Part shown: positions 34,428 to 42,701 of the stretch, one piece after another
Numbering within the stretch: position 1 is the first letter of the stretch
Layout of the letters: each line of letters opens with the position of its first letter
Assembly (NCBI GenBank): GCA_002256985.1
Contig: NCGO01000008.1
Span: 62,001 to 126,000, forward strand
Length of the DNA stretch: 64,000 nt
Origin: Novosphingobium sp. 28-62-57
Lineage (GTDB): Bacteria; Pseudomonadota; Alphaproteobacteria; Sphingomonadales; Sphingomonadaceae
Reading direction: 5' to 3'
Made by a program: the position numbers and the translations under genes
Notes under the pieces: generated by a model
What the model was told of the DNA's origin: nothing
The model's input: the letters and a program-made list of their open reading frames with translations, nothing else
Databases searched by the model: none

Positions 34428-35642
34428 ATGGACATTGAACTTTCTTCCGAAGAACTGGCCTTCCGCGATGAAGTGCGCGCGTTTCTGGCTGAGCATCTGC
34501 CAGCAGATGTGAAAGATGGCGCGGCTGCTTCGCCCACGGTGTTTGTCGAACCCGATATTGGCCAGCGCTGGAACGCGGTTCTGGCCGAAAAAGGCTGGCT
34601 GGCCTATCAATGGCCCAAGGAGGTTGGCGGCACCGGTTGGACGCCCACGCAGCGCTATATCTTTGAAAAGGAATGCGCGCTGGCAGGCGCGCCGAACCTG
34701 ACCGTGCTCGGGCTGAAGCTCGTTGCGCCGGTGATCTATACCTTCGGCACGCCTGAACAGAAGGCCAAGTATCTGCCCAAGATCCTGTCGGGCGAAGATT
34801 ACTGGTGCCAGGGCTTTTCCGAACCCGGCAGCGGATCAGACCTCGCCTCGCTGCAAACGCGCGCCGATCTTTCAGCCGATGGCACGCACTATGTGCTCAA
34901 CGGATCGAAGATCTGGACCACGCATGCGCACTGGTCGAACAAGATGTTCGCACTGGTCCGCACCGATGCCACAGGGCGCAAGCAGGCAGGCATTTCGTTC
35001 CTGCTGGTGGACATGCAGCAGCCCGGCGTCTCGGTGCGCCCGCTGCTGACTCTGGCGGGCGATCATGAGGTCAATCAGGTCTTTCTCGAAGACGTGATCG
35101 TGCCGGTCGAAGACCGTGTGGGCGATGAAGGCGATGGCTGGATGCTGGCCAAGTTCCTGCTGGAAAACGAACGCGGCGGATCATGCCATGCGCCCAAGCT
35201 GGAATATGATCTGACCCAGATCGAACAGGCCGCCGCACACGAACCCGATGGCCGGGGCGGCACACTGGCCGATGATGCGGACTGGAAGCGGCGCCTTGCT
35301 AAAGTGCGGCTGGAAATTCAGAGCCTTGAGATGATCGAGCTGAAAATCCTGTCCGAAGTGGCCAAGGGCCGCAGCCCCGGTCCGCAGACCTCGCTGTGCA
35401 AGCTGCTGGCATCGAACCTGCGACAGGATGTCGATCTGCTGGCGGTCGATCTTTATGGTTCGGCGGGGCTGCAGCTTGATTTTGCCCGTCCGCTCTATGG
35501 CGACAATGCGCCTGCGGGCATTCATTCCAAGGCGGCACAAGTGGCTTCGGCGCGCTATCTCAACAGCCGCGCATGGACGATTTTTGGCGGAACCAATGAA
35601 GTGCAGGCGGGCATCATCGCGCGCACTGTGCTCGGCCTGTAA
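34428..35642 (+). CDS. Acyl-CoA dehydrogenase
   Basis: A 404-residue acyl-CoA dehydrogenase with G-F-S-E-P-G-S-G-S-D in the FAD/substrate region, W-T-T-H-A in the middle, and F-G-G-T-N-E-V-Q-A near the end. That is the usual region of the catalytic base. It follows the thiolase-like gene by nine bases and precedes the E1alpha gene, so it is likely part of the same transcript. It would introduce the double bond needed before hydration and aldol cleavage of the CoA ester. Confidence 0.93.
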   Translation: MDIELSSEELAFRDEVRAFLAEHLPADVKDGAAASPTVFVEPDIGQRWNAVLAEKGWLAYQWPKEVGGTGWTPTQRYIFEKECALAGAPNLTVLGLKLVAPVIYTFGTPEQKAKYLPKILSGEDYWCQGFSEPGSGSDLASLQTRADLSADGTHYVLNGSKIWTTHAHWSNKMFALVRTDATGRKQAGISFLLVDMQQPGVSVRPLLTLAGDHEVNQVFLEDVIVPVEDRVGDEGDGWMLAKFLLENERGGSCHAPKLEYDLTQIEQAAAHEPDGRGGTLADDADWKRRLAKVRLEIQSLEMIELKILSEVAKGRSPGPQTSLCKLLASNLRQDVDLLAVDLYGSAGLQLDFARPLYGDNAPAGIHSKAAQVASARYLNSRAWTIFGGTNEVQAGIIARTVLGL

Positions 35643-35669
35643 GAACATTAAGCGTAAGGAAGCTAGAGG

Positions 35670-36644
35670 ATGCAACTGAGCCGTGACGCGCTATTGCGCG
35701 CGTATCGCCAGATGAAGGTGATCCGCGAATTCGAGGAACGCCTTCACGTGGATATCCAGACCGGCGAGATCGCCGGGTTCACGCACTTGTACTGCGGGCA
35801 GGAAGCTGTGGCGGTGGGGGTGTGCGAGCACCTCTCGGTCGAAGACAAGATCGTCTCCACCCATCGCGGCCATGGCCACTGTCTGGCCAAGGGCTGCGAT
35901 GTGAACGGCATGATGAAGGAAATCTGGGGCAGCCGCGAAGGCCTTTGCAAGGGCAAGGGCGGATCGATGCACATCGCCGATATCGACAAGGGCATGCTGG
36001 GCGCCAACGGCATCGTCGGGGCCGGATCGCCCATTGCGGTGGGCGCGGGCATTGCCTGCAAGATCGATGGCAAGGGCCACGTGGCCATCACCTTTTCGGG
36101 CGACGGTGCCTGCAATCAGGGCACCACGTTCGAAGCGATGAACATGGCCGTGGTCACCAAGGCCGCCACGATCTTCGTGTTCGAAAACAACCACTATTCC
36201 GAACACACCGGCTTTGAATATGCGGTCGGCACCAACAAGGACATCGCCAGCCGCGCCGAAGCGTTTGGCATGAAGGTGTGGCGCGGCGATGGCACCGATT
36301 TCTTCAGCGTGTTTGAAACCATGCGCGAAGTGCTCGAATATGTGCGCGTGCCCGGCAATGGCCCGGCGGCGGTGGAATTCGATACCGAACGCTTCTTTGG
36401 CCACTTCGAAGGCGATCCGCAGCGCTATCGCGGCCCCGGCGAACTGGACCGCATTCGCGAGATGCGCGATTGCCTGAAGAACTTCCGCAAGAGCGTGACC
36501 GACGCCAAGCTGCTGACCCATGAAGACCTCGATGCGCTCGATGCCGAAGTGCTGGAGGCTATCGAGGAATCGGTGCGGCAGGCCAAGGCCGCTGACCGTC
36601 CCACCGCCGAAGACGTCCTGACCGACGTCTATATCTCGTACTGA
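35670..36644 (+). CDS. 2-oxoacid dehydrogenase E1 component, alpha subunit
   Basis: A 324-residue thiamine diphosphate enzyme subunit. The ThDP motif is G-D-G-A-C-N-Q-G and, about 25 residues later, E-N-N-H-Y. K-G-K-G-G-S-M-H is the activation-loop region. Length and pattern fit the acetoin or branched-chain/pyruvate E1alpha family. It forms a complete set with E1beta (36662) and E2 (37687), which follow closely. No E3 gene is visible. Confidence 0.92.
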   Translation: MQLSRDALLRAYRQMKVIREFEERLHVDIQTGEIAGFTHLYCGQEAVAVGVCEHLSVEDKIVSTHRGHGHCLAKGCDVNGMMKEIWGSREGLCKGKGGSMHIADIDKGMLGANGIVGAGSPIAVGAGIACKIDGKGHVAITFSGDGACNQGTTFEAMNMAVVTKAATIFVFENNHYSEHTGFEYAVGTNKDIASRAEAFGMKVWRGDGTDFFSVFETMREVLEYVRVPGNGPAAVEFDTERFFGHFEGDPQRYRGPGELDRIREMRDCLKNFRKSVTDAKLLTHEDLDALDAEVLEAIEESVRQAKAADRPTAEDVLTDVYISY

Positions 36645-36661
36645 GCCGGGGGAGCGAACCA

Positions 36662-37675
36662 ATGGCAAAAATGATGTATCGCGAAGCGGTCGTATCGACC
36701 ATCGCCGAGGAAATGGCCCGCGACGAAAACGTCGTCTGTCTGGGTGAAGATATTGTCGGCGGCATGGGCACGCCCGGCGGGCCTGAGGCCATCGGCGGCA
36801 TCTGGTCCACCTCCACCGGCCTGTTCGGCAAGTTCGGCGCAGACCGCGTGATCGACACGCCGATTTCGGAAAGCGCGATCATGGGCGCGGCGGCGGGCCT
36901 TGCGCTTTCGGGCAAGCGCCCGATTGCCGAGCTGATGTTTGCCGATTTCATCGGCGTCTCGCTCGACCAGATCTGGAACCAGCTCGCCAAGTTCCGCTAC
37001 ATGTTCGGCGGCAAGACCAAGTGCCCGGCGGTGATCCGCATGGCCTATGGCGCGGGCTATAATGCCGCGGCCCAGCACAGCCAGGCCGTGCACCAGATCC
37101 TCACCGGCATGCCGGGGCTCAAGGTCGTGATGCCCAGCACGCCGGATGACGTGAAAGGCCTGCTGCGCACCGCGATCCGCGATGATGATCCGGTGATTTT
37201 CCTTGAACACAAGGCGCTCTACGGGATGAAGGGCGAAGTGTCCGACGATCCCGATTACATGATCCCCTTCGGCCACGCCCGCCTGACGCGCGCGGGGCAG
37301 GACGTCACCATCGTCTCCACCGGGCTTTTGCTGGGCTTCTGCGAAGCGGTGGCCGACAAGCTGGCCGCCGAAGGCATTGGCTGCGATGTGATTGATCTGC
37401 GCACCACCAGCCCGCTGGATGAAGAAACCATCCTCGATTCGGTGGAAGTGACCGGCCGATTCATCGTGGTGGACGAAGCCCCGCCGCGCTGCAGCCTTGG
37501 TGCCGATATCTGCGCGCTCGTGGCCGAAAAGGCCTTTGCCAGCCTGAAGGCCCCGCCGCTGTCGATCAACCCGCCGCACACCCCCGTCCCGTTCGCGCGC
37601 GAGCTGGAAACGGCCTACCTGCCCTCGGTCGACAAGATCGAAGCGGCGGTGCGCAAGGTTCTGAGCTACCGTTGA
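36662..37675 (+). CDS. 2-oxoacid dehydrogenase E1 component, beta subunit
   Basis: A 337-residue transketolase-type subunit: G-E-D-I-V-G-G, D-T-P-I-S-E-S, P-I-A-E-L-M-F, Y-N-A-A-A-Q-H-S-Q-A and P-S-T-P-D-D are typical E1beta landmarks. It starts 17 bases after E1alpha and its stop is followed by the E2 start after 11 bases. With E1alpha it decarboxylates a 2-oxoacid (or a diketone in acetoin-type enzymes); the actual substrate is not evident. Confidence 0.93.
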   Translation: MAKMMYREAVVSTIAEEMARDENVVCLGEDIVGGMGTPGGPEAIGGIWSTSTGLFGKFGADRVIDTPISESAIMGAAAGLALSGKRPIAELMFADFIGVSLDQIWNQLAKFRYMFGGKTKCPAVIRMAYGAGYNAAAQHSQAVHQILTGMPGLKVVMPSTPDDVKGLLRTAIRDDDPVIFLEHKALYGMKGEVSDDPDYMIPFGHARLTRAGQDVTIVSTGLLLGFCEAVADKLAAEGIGCDVIDLRTTSPLDEETILDSVEVTGRFIVVDEAPPRCSLGADICALVAEKAFASLKAPPLSINPPHTPVPFARELETAYLPSVDKIEAAVRKVLSYR

Positions 37676-37686
37676 GGAGCCACGAG

Positions 37687-39126
37687 ATGGCCAATATCAA
37701 ACCGTTCTGCATGCCCAAATGGGGCATCGAAATGACCGAAGGCACCATCGCCGAGTGGATGGTCAAAGAGGGTGAGCCTTTTACCAAGGGCCAGCTCCTG
37801 TGCCTGATCGAAACCGACAAGATCACCAACGAGGTTGAAGCCGAATACGATGCAGTGCTCAAGCGCCTGCTGACGCCCGCCAGCGAAGAGGCGCTCCCGG
37901 TGGGCGCGCTGCTGGCTGTGTTCGCCGATGCCGATACGCCCGATGCCGAGATCGATGCCTTTATCGACGGGTTCAAGCCTGCCGAAACATCAGTCGCGGC
38001 CAAGGGTGGCGGTTCTGCGCCTGCACCTGCGGCAACGCCCGCTCCGGCCGCAACGCCAGCACCCGCGCGTGAGCCGAAGAAGATCGTCACCAACCGCGCG
38101 ATCAGCCCGGAAGCGTTGAAGCTGGCCGAAGCCGAAGGCGTGGACATCGAACCCATCGCCGGATCAGGCCGCAATGGCCGCATCACCTATCAGGATGTGG
38201 TGCAGGCTATGCGCCCCGAACGCGCCCTGTCCTTCAAGGGCACCGCGCAGCTGGTTGAGGATACGGCAGAAGCCTTTGCCTCGCCGCTGGCCCGCCGCAT
38301 TGCTGCGCAGCATGGCATCGCGCTGGCCGGGATCACCGGCACCGGCCCGCGCGGGCGCATCAGCAAGGCCGACGTGCTGGCGCTGGTCAAGCCGACCACC
38401 GCCGCCGTGCCCAGCTTTGGCGCACCGTTCGAACTCGTGGCCAACCAGCCCACGGTTCAGCCCTTCGACAAGGTGCGCAAGGTCGTCGCCCGCCGCCTGA
38501 CTGAAGCCAAGCAGACCATCCCGCACTTCTACTTGCGGGTATCGGCCAGCGTCGATGCGCTGATGGACTTGCGCAAGACGGCCAACCTGGTGCTGGGCAC
38601 CAAAGCCTCGATCAACGACTACTTGGTCAAGGCCGTGGCGCTGGCGCTGGTCAAGCACCCGGACGTCAACGTGCAGGTCCATGGCGATGCGGTGCATTCC
38701 TTCCCCCACGCCGACGTGGCGATTGCCGTGGCCAGCCCCAAGGGCCTTGTCACGCCGATCGTGCGGCAGGCAGACCGCATGCACATCGCCCAGATCGCGG
38801 CCACCACCCGCGCGCTGATCGACAAGGCGCAGGCGGGCAAACTGGGGTATGAGGACATGGACGGCGGCACGTTCTCCGTCTCCAACCTCGGCATGTTCGG
38901 GATCGAAGCCTTCGATGCGATCATCAACCCGCCGCAGGGCGCGATCCTTGCCGTGGGCGGGGTGAACCGCGTGGCGGCAGAAGCGGCGAACGGCGACATC
39001 AGCTTTGAGAGCCGCATGCAGCTATCCCTCTCGGTCGATCACCGCGCCATCGATGGTGCAGCAGGCGCGCAGTTCCTGCAAACGCTCAAGGGCCTGCTCG
39101 AAGCGCCCGAAGGACTGTTCGCATGA
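37687..39126 (+). CDS. Dihydrolipoamide acyltransferase E2 component
   Basis: A 479-residue E2. A lipoyl domain (residues 1-78; lipoylated lysine in E-T-D-K, about 45) is followed by an Ala/Pro linker (about 110-130). Two peripheral-subunit-binding segments follow (about 136-172, G-S-G-R-N-G-R; and 196-232, G-T-G-P-R-G-R), then the CoA-acyltransferase core with D-H-R-A-I-D-G near 449. Most E2 proteins have a single subunit-binding domain, so two is unusual. The ATG at 37687 has GAGGAG upstream. The stop overlaps the VOC gene start (ATGA). Confidence 0.93.
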   Translation: MANIKPFCMPKWGIEMTEGTIAEWMVKEGEPFTKGQLLCLIETDKITNEVEAEYDAVLKRLLTPASEEALPVGALLAVFADADTPDAEIDAFIDGFKPAETSVAAKGGGSAPAPAATPAPAATPAPAREPKKIVTNRAISPEALKLAEAEGVDIEPIAGSGRNGRITYQDVVQAMRPERALSFKGTAQLVEDTAEAFASPLARRIAAQHGIALAGITGTGPRGRISKADVLALVKPTTAAVPSFGAPFELVANQPTVQPFDKVRKVVARRLTEAKQTIPHFYLRVSASVDALMDLRKTANLVLGTKASINDYLVKAVALALVKHPDVNVQVHGDAVHSFPHADVAIAVASPKGLVTPIVRQADRMHIAQIAATTRALIDKAQAGKLGYEDMDGGTFSVSNLGMFGIEAFDAIINPPQGAILAVGGVNRVAAEAANGDISFESRMQLSLSVDHRAIDGAAGAQFLQTLKGLLEAPEGLFA

Positions 39127-39653
39127 CCCGCGCAATCACGAAACTCGGCCCCGTCGGCCAGCTTGCCTATCTGCCGTCCGATTTCGATGCGGCGGTGCGG
39201 TACTGGACCGAAACGATGGGCGTCGGCCCGTTCTTCCTGATGGAAAACGTCGCGCTGGGGGACTGCAAATACAAGGGCGTGCCCACCGGCGCGGTATTCT
39301 CCATCGCGATTGCCTATTGGGGCGATGTGCAGATCGAACTGATCCGCCCGGAAAACCGCGAACCGTCGATCTACACCGGCGAATATGCGGTGACCGACGG
39401 GCTGCACCACATCTGCATTTTCGTCGAATCCATCGCCGAAGCCCGCGCTGCTTGTGCAGAGGCAGGCGCGCAGATTCTGGTCGAAGGTAAAGTCGGCGCA
39501 GATGGCGAAGTGATCTATGTCGATCCCGGAAACGGTCCGGGCCACGTGATCGAACTGCTGCAAAACATGACCGGCGCAGACGCGATCTTCCAGATGATCA
39601 AGGACGCGGGCAAGGATTGGGACGGTTCGGAACCCTTGCGCAAGCTGGGCTGA
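39123..39653 (+). CDS. VOC superfamily protein (epimerase-like)
   Basis: A 176-residue vicinal-oxygen-chelate protein, paralogous to that at 16373 (both contain G-P-F-F and Q-I-E-L-I). Candidate ligands are Q in V-G-Q-L-A, E in Q-I-E-L-I, H in L-H-H-I-C and E in V-I-E-L-L. It is translationally coupled to E2 by an ATGA overlap. Coupling of an epimerase-like VOC protein to a 2-oxoacid dehydrogenase suggests it processes a CoA-ester product or substrate of that complex. Confidence 0.83.
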   Translation: MTRAITKLGPVGQLAYLPSDFDAAVRYWTETMGVGPFFLMENVALGDCKYKGVPTGAVFSIAIAYWGDVQIELIRPENREPSIYTGEYAVTDGLHHICIFVESIAEARAACAEAGAQILVEGKVGADGEVIYVDPGNGPGHVIELLQNMTGADAIFQMIKDAGKDWDGSEPLRKLG

Positions 39654-39729
39654 ACCATCTGCTTTGTGCTTGCCCATTGGCACCGGCGCGCAATAGTGCC
39701 GTAAAGACAACAGAAAAGGACGAGGGATC

Positions 39730-40911
39730 TTGACCATCAGCAGCGAAGCATTGGACGTTGCCGCCCGCGTGGAGGCTTTCGTGCGCGGCACGGTATTCGC
39801 CTATGAGCAGGACCCCCGCCGCGATCACCATGGTGCGCCGACCGATGAACTGGTCATGGAATTGCGCGCGCTGGCGCGTGAAGCGGGCGTGCTTACGCCG
39901 CATATCCGCAACGATGGCGGGCACTTCAACCAGCGCGAAACCGCGGTCATCCTGATCAAGTCTGGCCTGACCCCGCTCGGCATGCTGGCGTGCAACACGC
40001 AGGCCCCCGATGAGGGCAACATGTACCTGATCGGCAAGGTCGGCAGCCCCGATCTGAAGGAGCGCTTCCTGAAGCCGCTGGTCTCGGGCGAGGCGCGCTC
40101 GGCCTTTTTCATGACCGAACCGGCCGAATTGCAGGGCGCGGGCGCGGACCCTTCGATGATGATCACCACCTGCCGCAAGGACGGCAACCACTGGGTGGTC
40201 AACGGCAAAAAGGCCTTCATTACCGGGGCGGACGGGGCCAAAGTCGGCATCGTCATGGCCAAATCGGAAGATGCCGACAGCAAGGGCGGGGCCTGCATGT
40301 TCCTGGTCGATCTGCCCGATCCTGCCATCCGCATCACCCGCGTGCCCAACACTATCGATAGCTCGATGCCCGGCAGCCATGCCGAGATCGACATCGTGGA
40401 CTTGCGCATCCCCGCCGATCAGATGCTGGGCGATGCGGGCGAGGGCTTCAAATACGCGCAGATACGCCTTAGCCCCGCGCGCCTTTCGCACTGCATGCGC
40501 TGGCTGGGCGGGTGCATCCGCGCGCAGGAGATTGCGGTCGATTATGCCAACCGCCGCATGGCCTTTGGCAAGCAGTTGATCGATCACGAAGGCGTTGGCT
40601 TCATGCTGGCGGAGAACATGATCGATTTGCAGCAGTGCGAACTGATGATCGATTGGTGCGCGGGCGTGCTCGATAGCGGATCGCTGGGCACGGTAGAAAG
40701 CTCCATGACCAAGGTCGCCGTGTCCGAAGCGCTGATGCGTGTCGCCGACAAATGCGTGCAGGTGCTGGGCGGCACGGGCGTGACCGACAAAACCATCGTG
40801 GAAACCATGTTCCGCGAAATCCGCGCCTTCCGCATCTATGACGGCCCCACCGAAGTCCACAAATGGAGCCTCGCCAAGAAGCTCCGCCGCGATTGGAAAG
40901 CCGCGCAATGA
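39730..40911 (+). CDS. Acyl-CoA dehydrogenase family protein, ACAD10/11-like
   Basis: A 393-residue ACAD with a C-terminal Y-D-G-P-T-E-V-H, the motif of the ACAD10/11 subgroup, in place of G-G-T-N-E. It has the middle M-T-E-P-A-E block. It starts at a TTG (39730) after GAGGG. The stop overlaps the start of an APH-type kinase gene (ATGA, 40908-40911). This pair mirrors the domain fusion in eukaryotic ACAD10/ACAD11, where the kinase phosphorylates a 4-hydroxyacyl-CoA and the dehydrogenase domain removes the phosphate. An analogous role here is inference. Confidence 0.9.
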   Translation: MTISSEALDVAARVEAFVRGTVFAYEQDPRRDHHGAPTDELVMELRALAREAGVLTPHIRNDGGHFNQRETAVILIKSGLTPLGMLACNTQAPDEGNMYLIGKVGSPDLKERFLKPLVSGEARSAFFMTEPAELQGAGADPSMMITTCRKDGNHWVVNGKKAFITGADGAKVGIVMAKSEDADSKGGACMFLVDLPDPAIRITRVPNTIDSSMPGSHAEIDIVDLRIPADQMLGDAGEGFKYAQIRLSPARLSHCMRWLGGCIRAQEIAVDYANRRMAFGKQLIDHEGVGFMLAENMIDLQQCELMIDWCAGVLDSGSLGTVESSMTKVAVSEALMRVADKCVQVLGGTGVTDKTIVETMFREIRAFRIYDGPTEVHKWSLAKKLRRDWKAAQ

Positions 40912-41972
40912 CCAGCGTAGCGGACGCGAACAAGGGCGCGGGCAAGGTCCGCGTTGCGTTTGATGAAGCGGCGCTGGCAGCGTGGCTTGCGGCGAATGTC
41001 GAGGGCTACACCGGTCCGCTGACAGTCGAACAATTCAACGGCGGCCAGTCCAACCCCACCTATCGCCTGACCACGCCCACCGCGCGCTACGTATTGCGCC
41101 GCAAACCGCCCGGCCCCTTGCTCAAAGGCGCACACGATGTGCTGCGCGAGGCGCGGGTGCAAACTGCGCTCTTTGGCACCGGGGTTCCCGTCGCCCGCAT
41201 TTTCGGCACGTGCGAGGACGAGAGCGTGATCGGGAGCGCGTTCTATGTGATGGATATGGTCGAAGGCCGGGTGATCTGGGACGCCTCATTCAGCGAAGTG
41301 CCCACGGCCGAGCGCGCCGCCTATTTTGACGAGATGAACCGCGTGATCGCCGCGCTGCATTCGGTGGATTATCAAGCGGTTGGCCTTGGTGAATATGGCC
41401 GCCCCGGCAATTACTTCGCCCGCCAGATTGGCCGCTGGTCAAAGCAATATCTGGAAGACGACCTGGCTGGGCGCCTGCCCGATATGGATGCGTTGGTCGA
41501 ATGGCTGCCCACGGCCATTCCCGATGGCGATGAAACCACCGTCGTCCACGGGGATTTTCGCTGCGATAACATGATCTTCCACCCGACAAGCCCACGCGTG
41601 CTGGCGGTGCTCGATTGGGAGCTGTCCACGCTCGGCCACCCGCTGGCAGACTTTGCCTATCACGCGATGATGTACCGCATGCCGGGCGATATCGTGGCGG
41701 GGCTGGGCGGCGCAGACCCGGTGCCGCTGGGCCTGCCGACCGAAGCCGAATACATCGCCGCATATTGCGCGCGGACGGGGCGGACAGAAATCCCCAACTG
41801 GGACTTCTACCTCGCCTTCAACTTCTTCCGCCTCGCCGCAATCTTCCACGGCATCAAAGGCCGCGTCCTGCGCGGCACCGCCACCAACGCACAGGCCAAG
41901 GAACGCGCCGAAGCGCTGCCAAGGCTTGCGGCATTGGCGCGCGCGGCGATGGAAAGCTGCATTGGCGCGTAA
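40908..41972 (+). CDS. APH-type phosphotransferase (ACAD10/11 kinase-domain-like)
   Basis: A 354-residue aminoglycoside-phosphotransferase-fold kinase. It contains V-H-G-D-F-R-C-D-N (catalytic loop), V-L-D-W-E-L-S-T-L-G (metal-binding loop) and an N-terminal F-N-G-G-Q-S-N-P-T-Y loop. The start at 40908 overlaps the acyl-CoA dehydrogenase stop; the in-frame ATG at 40863 would lie inside that gene. With its partner it resembles LvaA and ACAD10/11-type kinases that phosphorylate 4-hydroxyacyl-CoA. Aminoglycoside resistance is unlikely. Confidence 0.9.
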   Translation: MTSVADANKGAGKVRVAFDEAALAAWLAANVEGYTGPLTVEQFNGGQSNPTYRLTTPTARYVLRRKPPGPLLKGAHDVLREARVQTALFGTGVPVARIFGTCEDESVIGSAFYVMDMVEGRVIWDASFSEVPTAERAAYFDEMNRVIAALHSVDYQAVGLGEYGRPGNYFARQIGRWSKQYLEDDLAGRLPDMDALVEWLPTAIPDGDETTVVHGDFRCDNMIFHPTSPRVLAVLDWELSTLGHPLADFAYHAMMYRMPGDIVAGLGGADPVPLGLPTEAEYIAAYCARTGRTEIPNWDFYLAFNFFRLAAIFHGIKGRVLRGTATNAQAKERAEALPRLAALARAAMESCIGA

Positions 41973-42016
41973 GATCAGGCGGCAGCCTATCCCGCTTGCC
42001 TAGGTTCCTCCTTCAA

Positions 42017-42106
42017 CGTCACCCTGAACTTGTTTCAGGGTCCATCTATCCGCACAAACGGCTGCTTGAGGGCAGAAATGGATGCTGAAACAAGTTCAGC
42101 ATGACG
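42017..42106. repeat. Palindromic intergenic repeat, type 2 (copy b)
   Basis: Arms CGTCACCCTGAACTTGTTTC (from 42017) and GAAACAAGTTCAGCATGACG (to 42106) are near-perfect inverted copies with the same core as at 12794. They lie between the kinase gene and the convergent SnoaL-like gene. Confidence 0.92.
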
Positions 42107-42161
42107 GTGAGAGAGGTCGCGCTGCCAAATGGCATGATTACAAAACCCACCAAGGTCGAAT

Positions 42162-42575
42162 TCAAGCAGGCGCTGCAGCCTTGGCCTCTGCCGCCGTCCT
42201 GAACACGGCGTCGTCGAAATAGAACGGCTTGATCTCGCAGCACTTGCCATCGCGGAAACGGAACAGTTCGCACAGTTCGGCAGGGGGAATTGATGGATCG
42301 GCAAACTGGAACGACAGGATCGTGACCGCATGATCCTTGCCCGCGGTCGTCTCAACCCGGTTCAGGCCGACAACGTCCACCAGCCCCATAACCTTCACAT
42401 AGAGCTCCTGCAGCGCATTCTTTCCGCGATATTCGCCTGCCATCGGCAGGCCCGGCGCTTCGGTCACCACGAAATCATCGGTCAGCATCGAAGCGGCCTT
42501 GTCCCAGTCACCCGTGCCGGTGGCGGCATAGAGATCGTCGACGAACTGGATCATTTCCTGTGGGGTCATCGTCAT
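42162..42575 (-). CDS. SnoaL-like (NTF2 fold) protein, limonene-epoxide-hydrolase-like
   Basis: A 137-residue NTF2-fold protein starting M-T-M-T-P-Q-E-M-I-Q-F-V-D, with A-A-S-M-L-T-D-D-F and a late F-R-D-G-K-C-C-E-I-K-P strand. It is more like the SnoaL/ketosteroid-isomerase type than the other SnoaL-like proteins here. The ATG at 42575 has GAGG nine bases upstream. The open frame extends far upstream antisense to the MDR gene and is rejected. It is divergent from the MDR gene at 42702. Confidence 0.82.
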   Translation of the reverse strand: MTMTPQEMIQFVDDLYAATGTGDWDKAASMLTDDFVVTEAPGLPMAGEYRGKNALQELYVKVMGLVDVVGLNRVETTAGKDHAVTILSFQFADPSIPPAELCELFRFRDGKCCEIKPFYFDDAVFRTAAEAKAAAPA

Positions 42576-42701
42576 TTCGGGAATCCTCTTTTCGTTTGGC
42601 GCACGATCACCCATCCCGCTCGCGCGCGAACCTAGCGATATGGCTAGCGATGTGCGCGCCGTGCCTGCGCTACAGGTGAAAAAACGAGAGGACACCGCCT
42701 G

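Noticed and set aside
40908-41972. An aminoglycoside resistance gene
   Set aside because: APH fold only; coupling to an ACAD10/11-like dehydrogenase points to CoA-ester metabolism.
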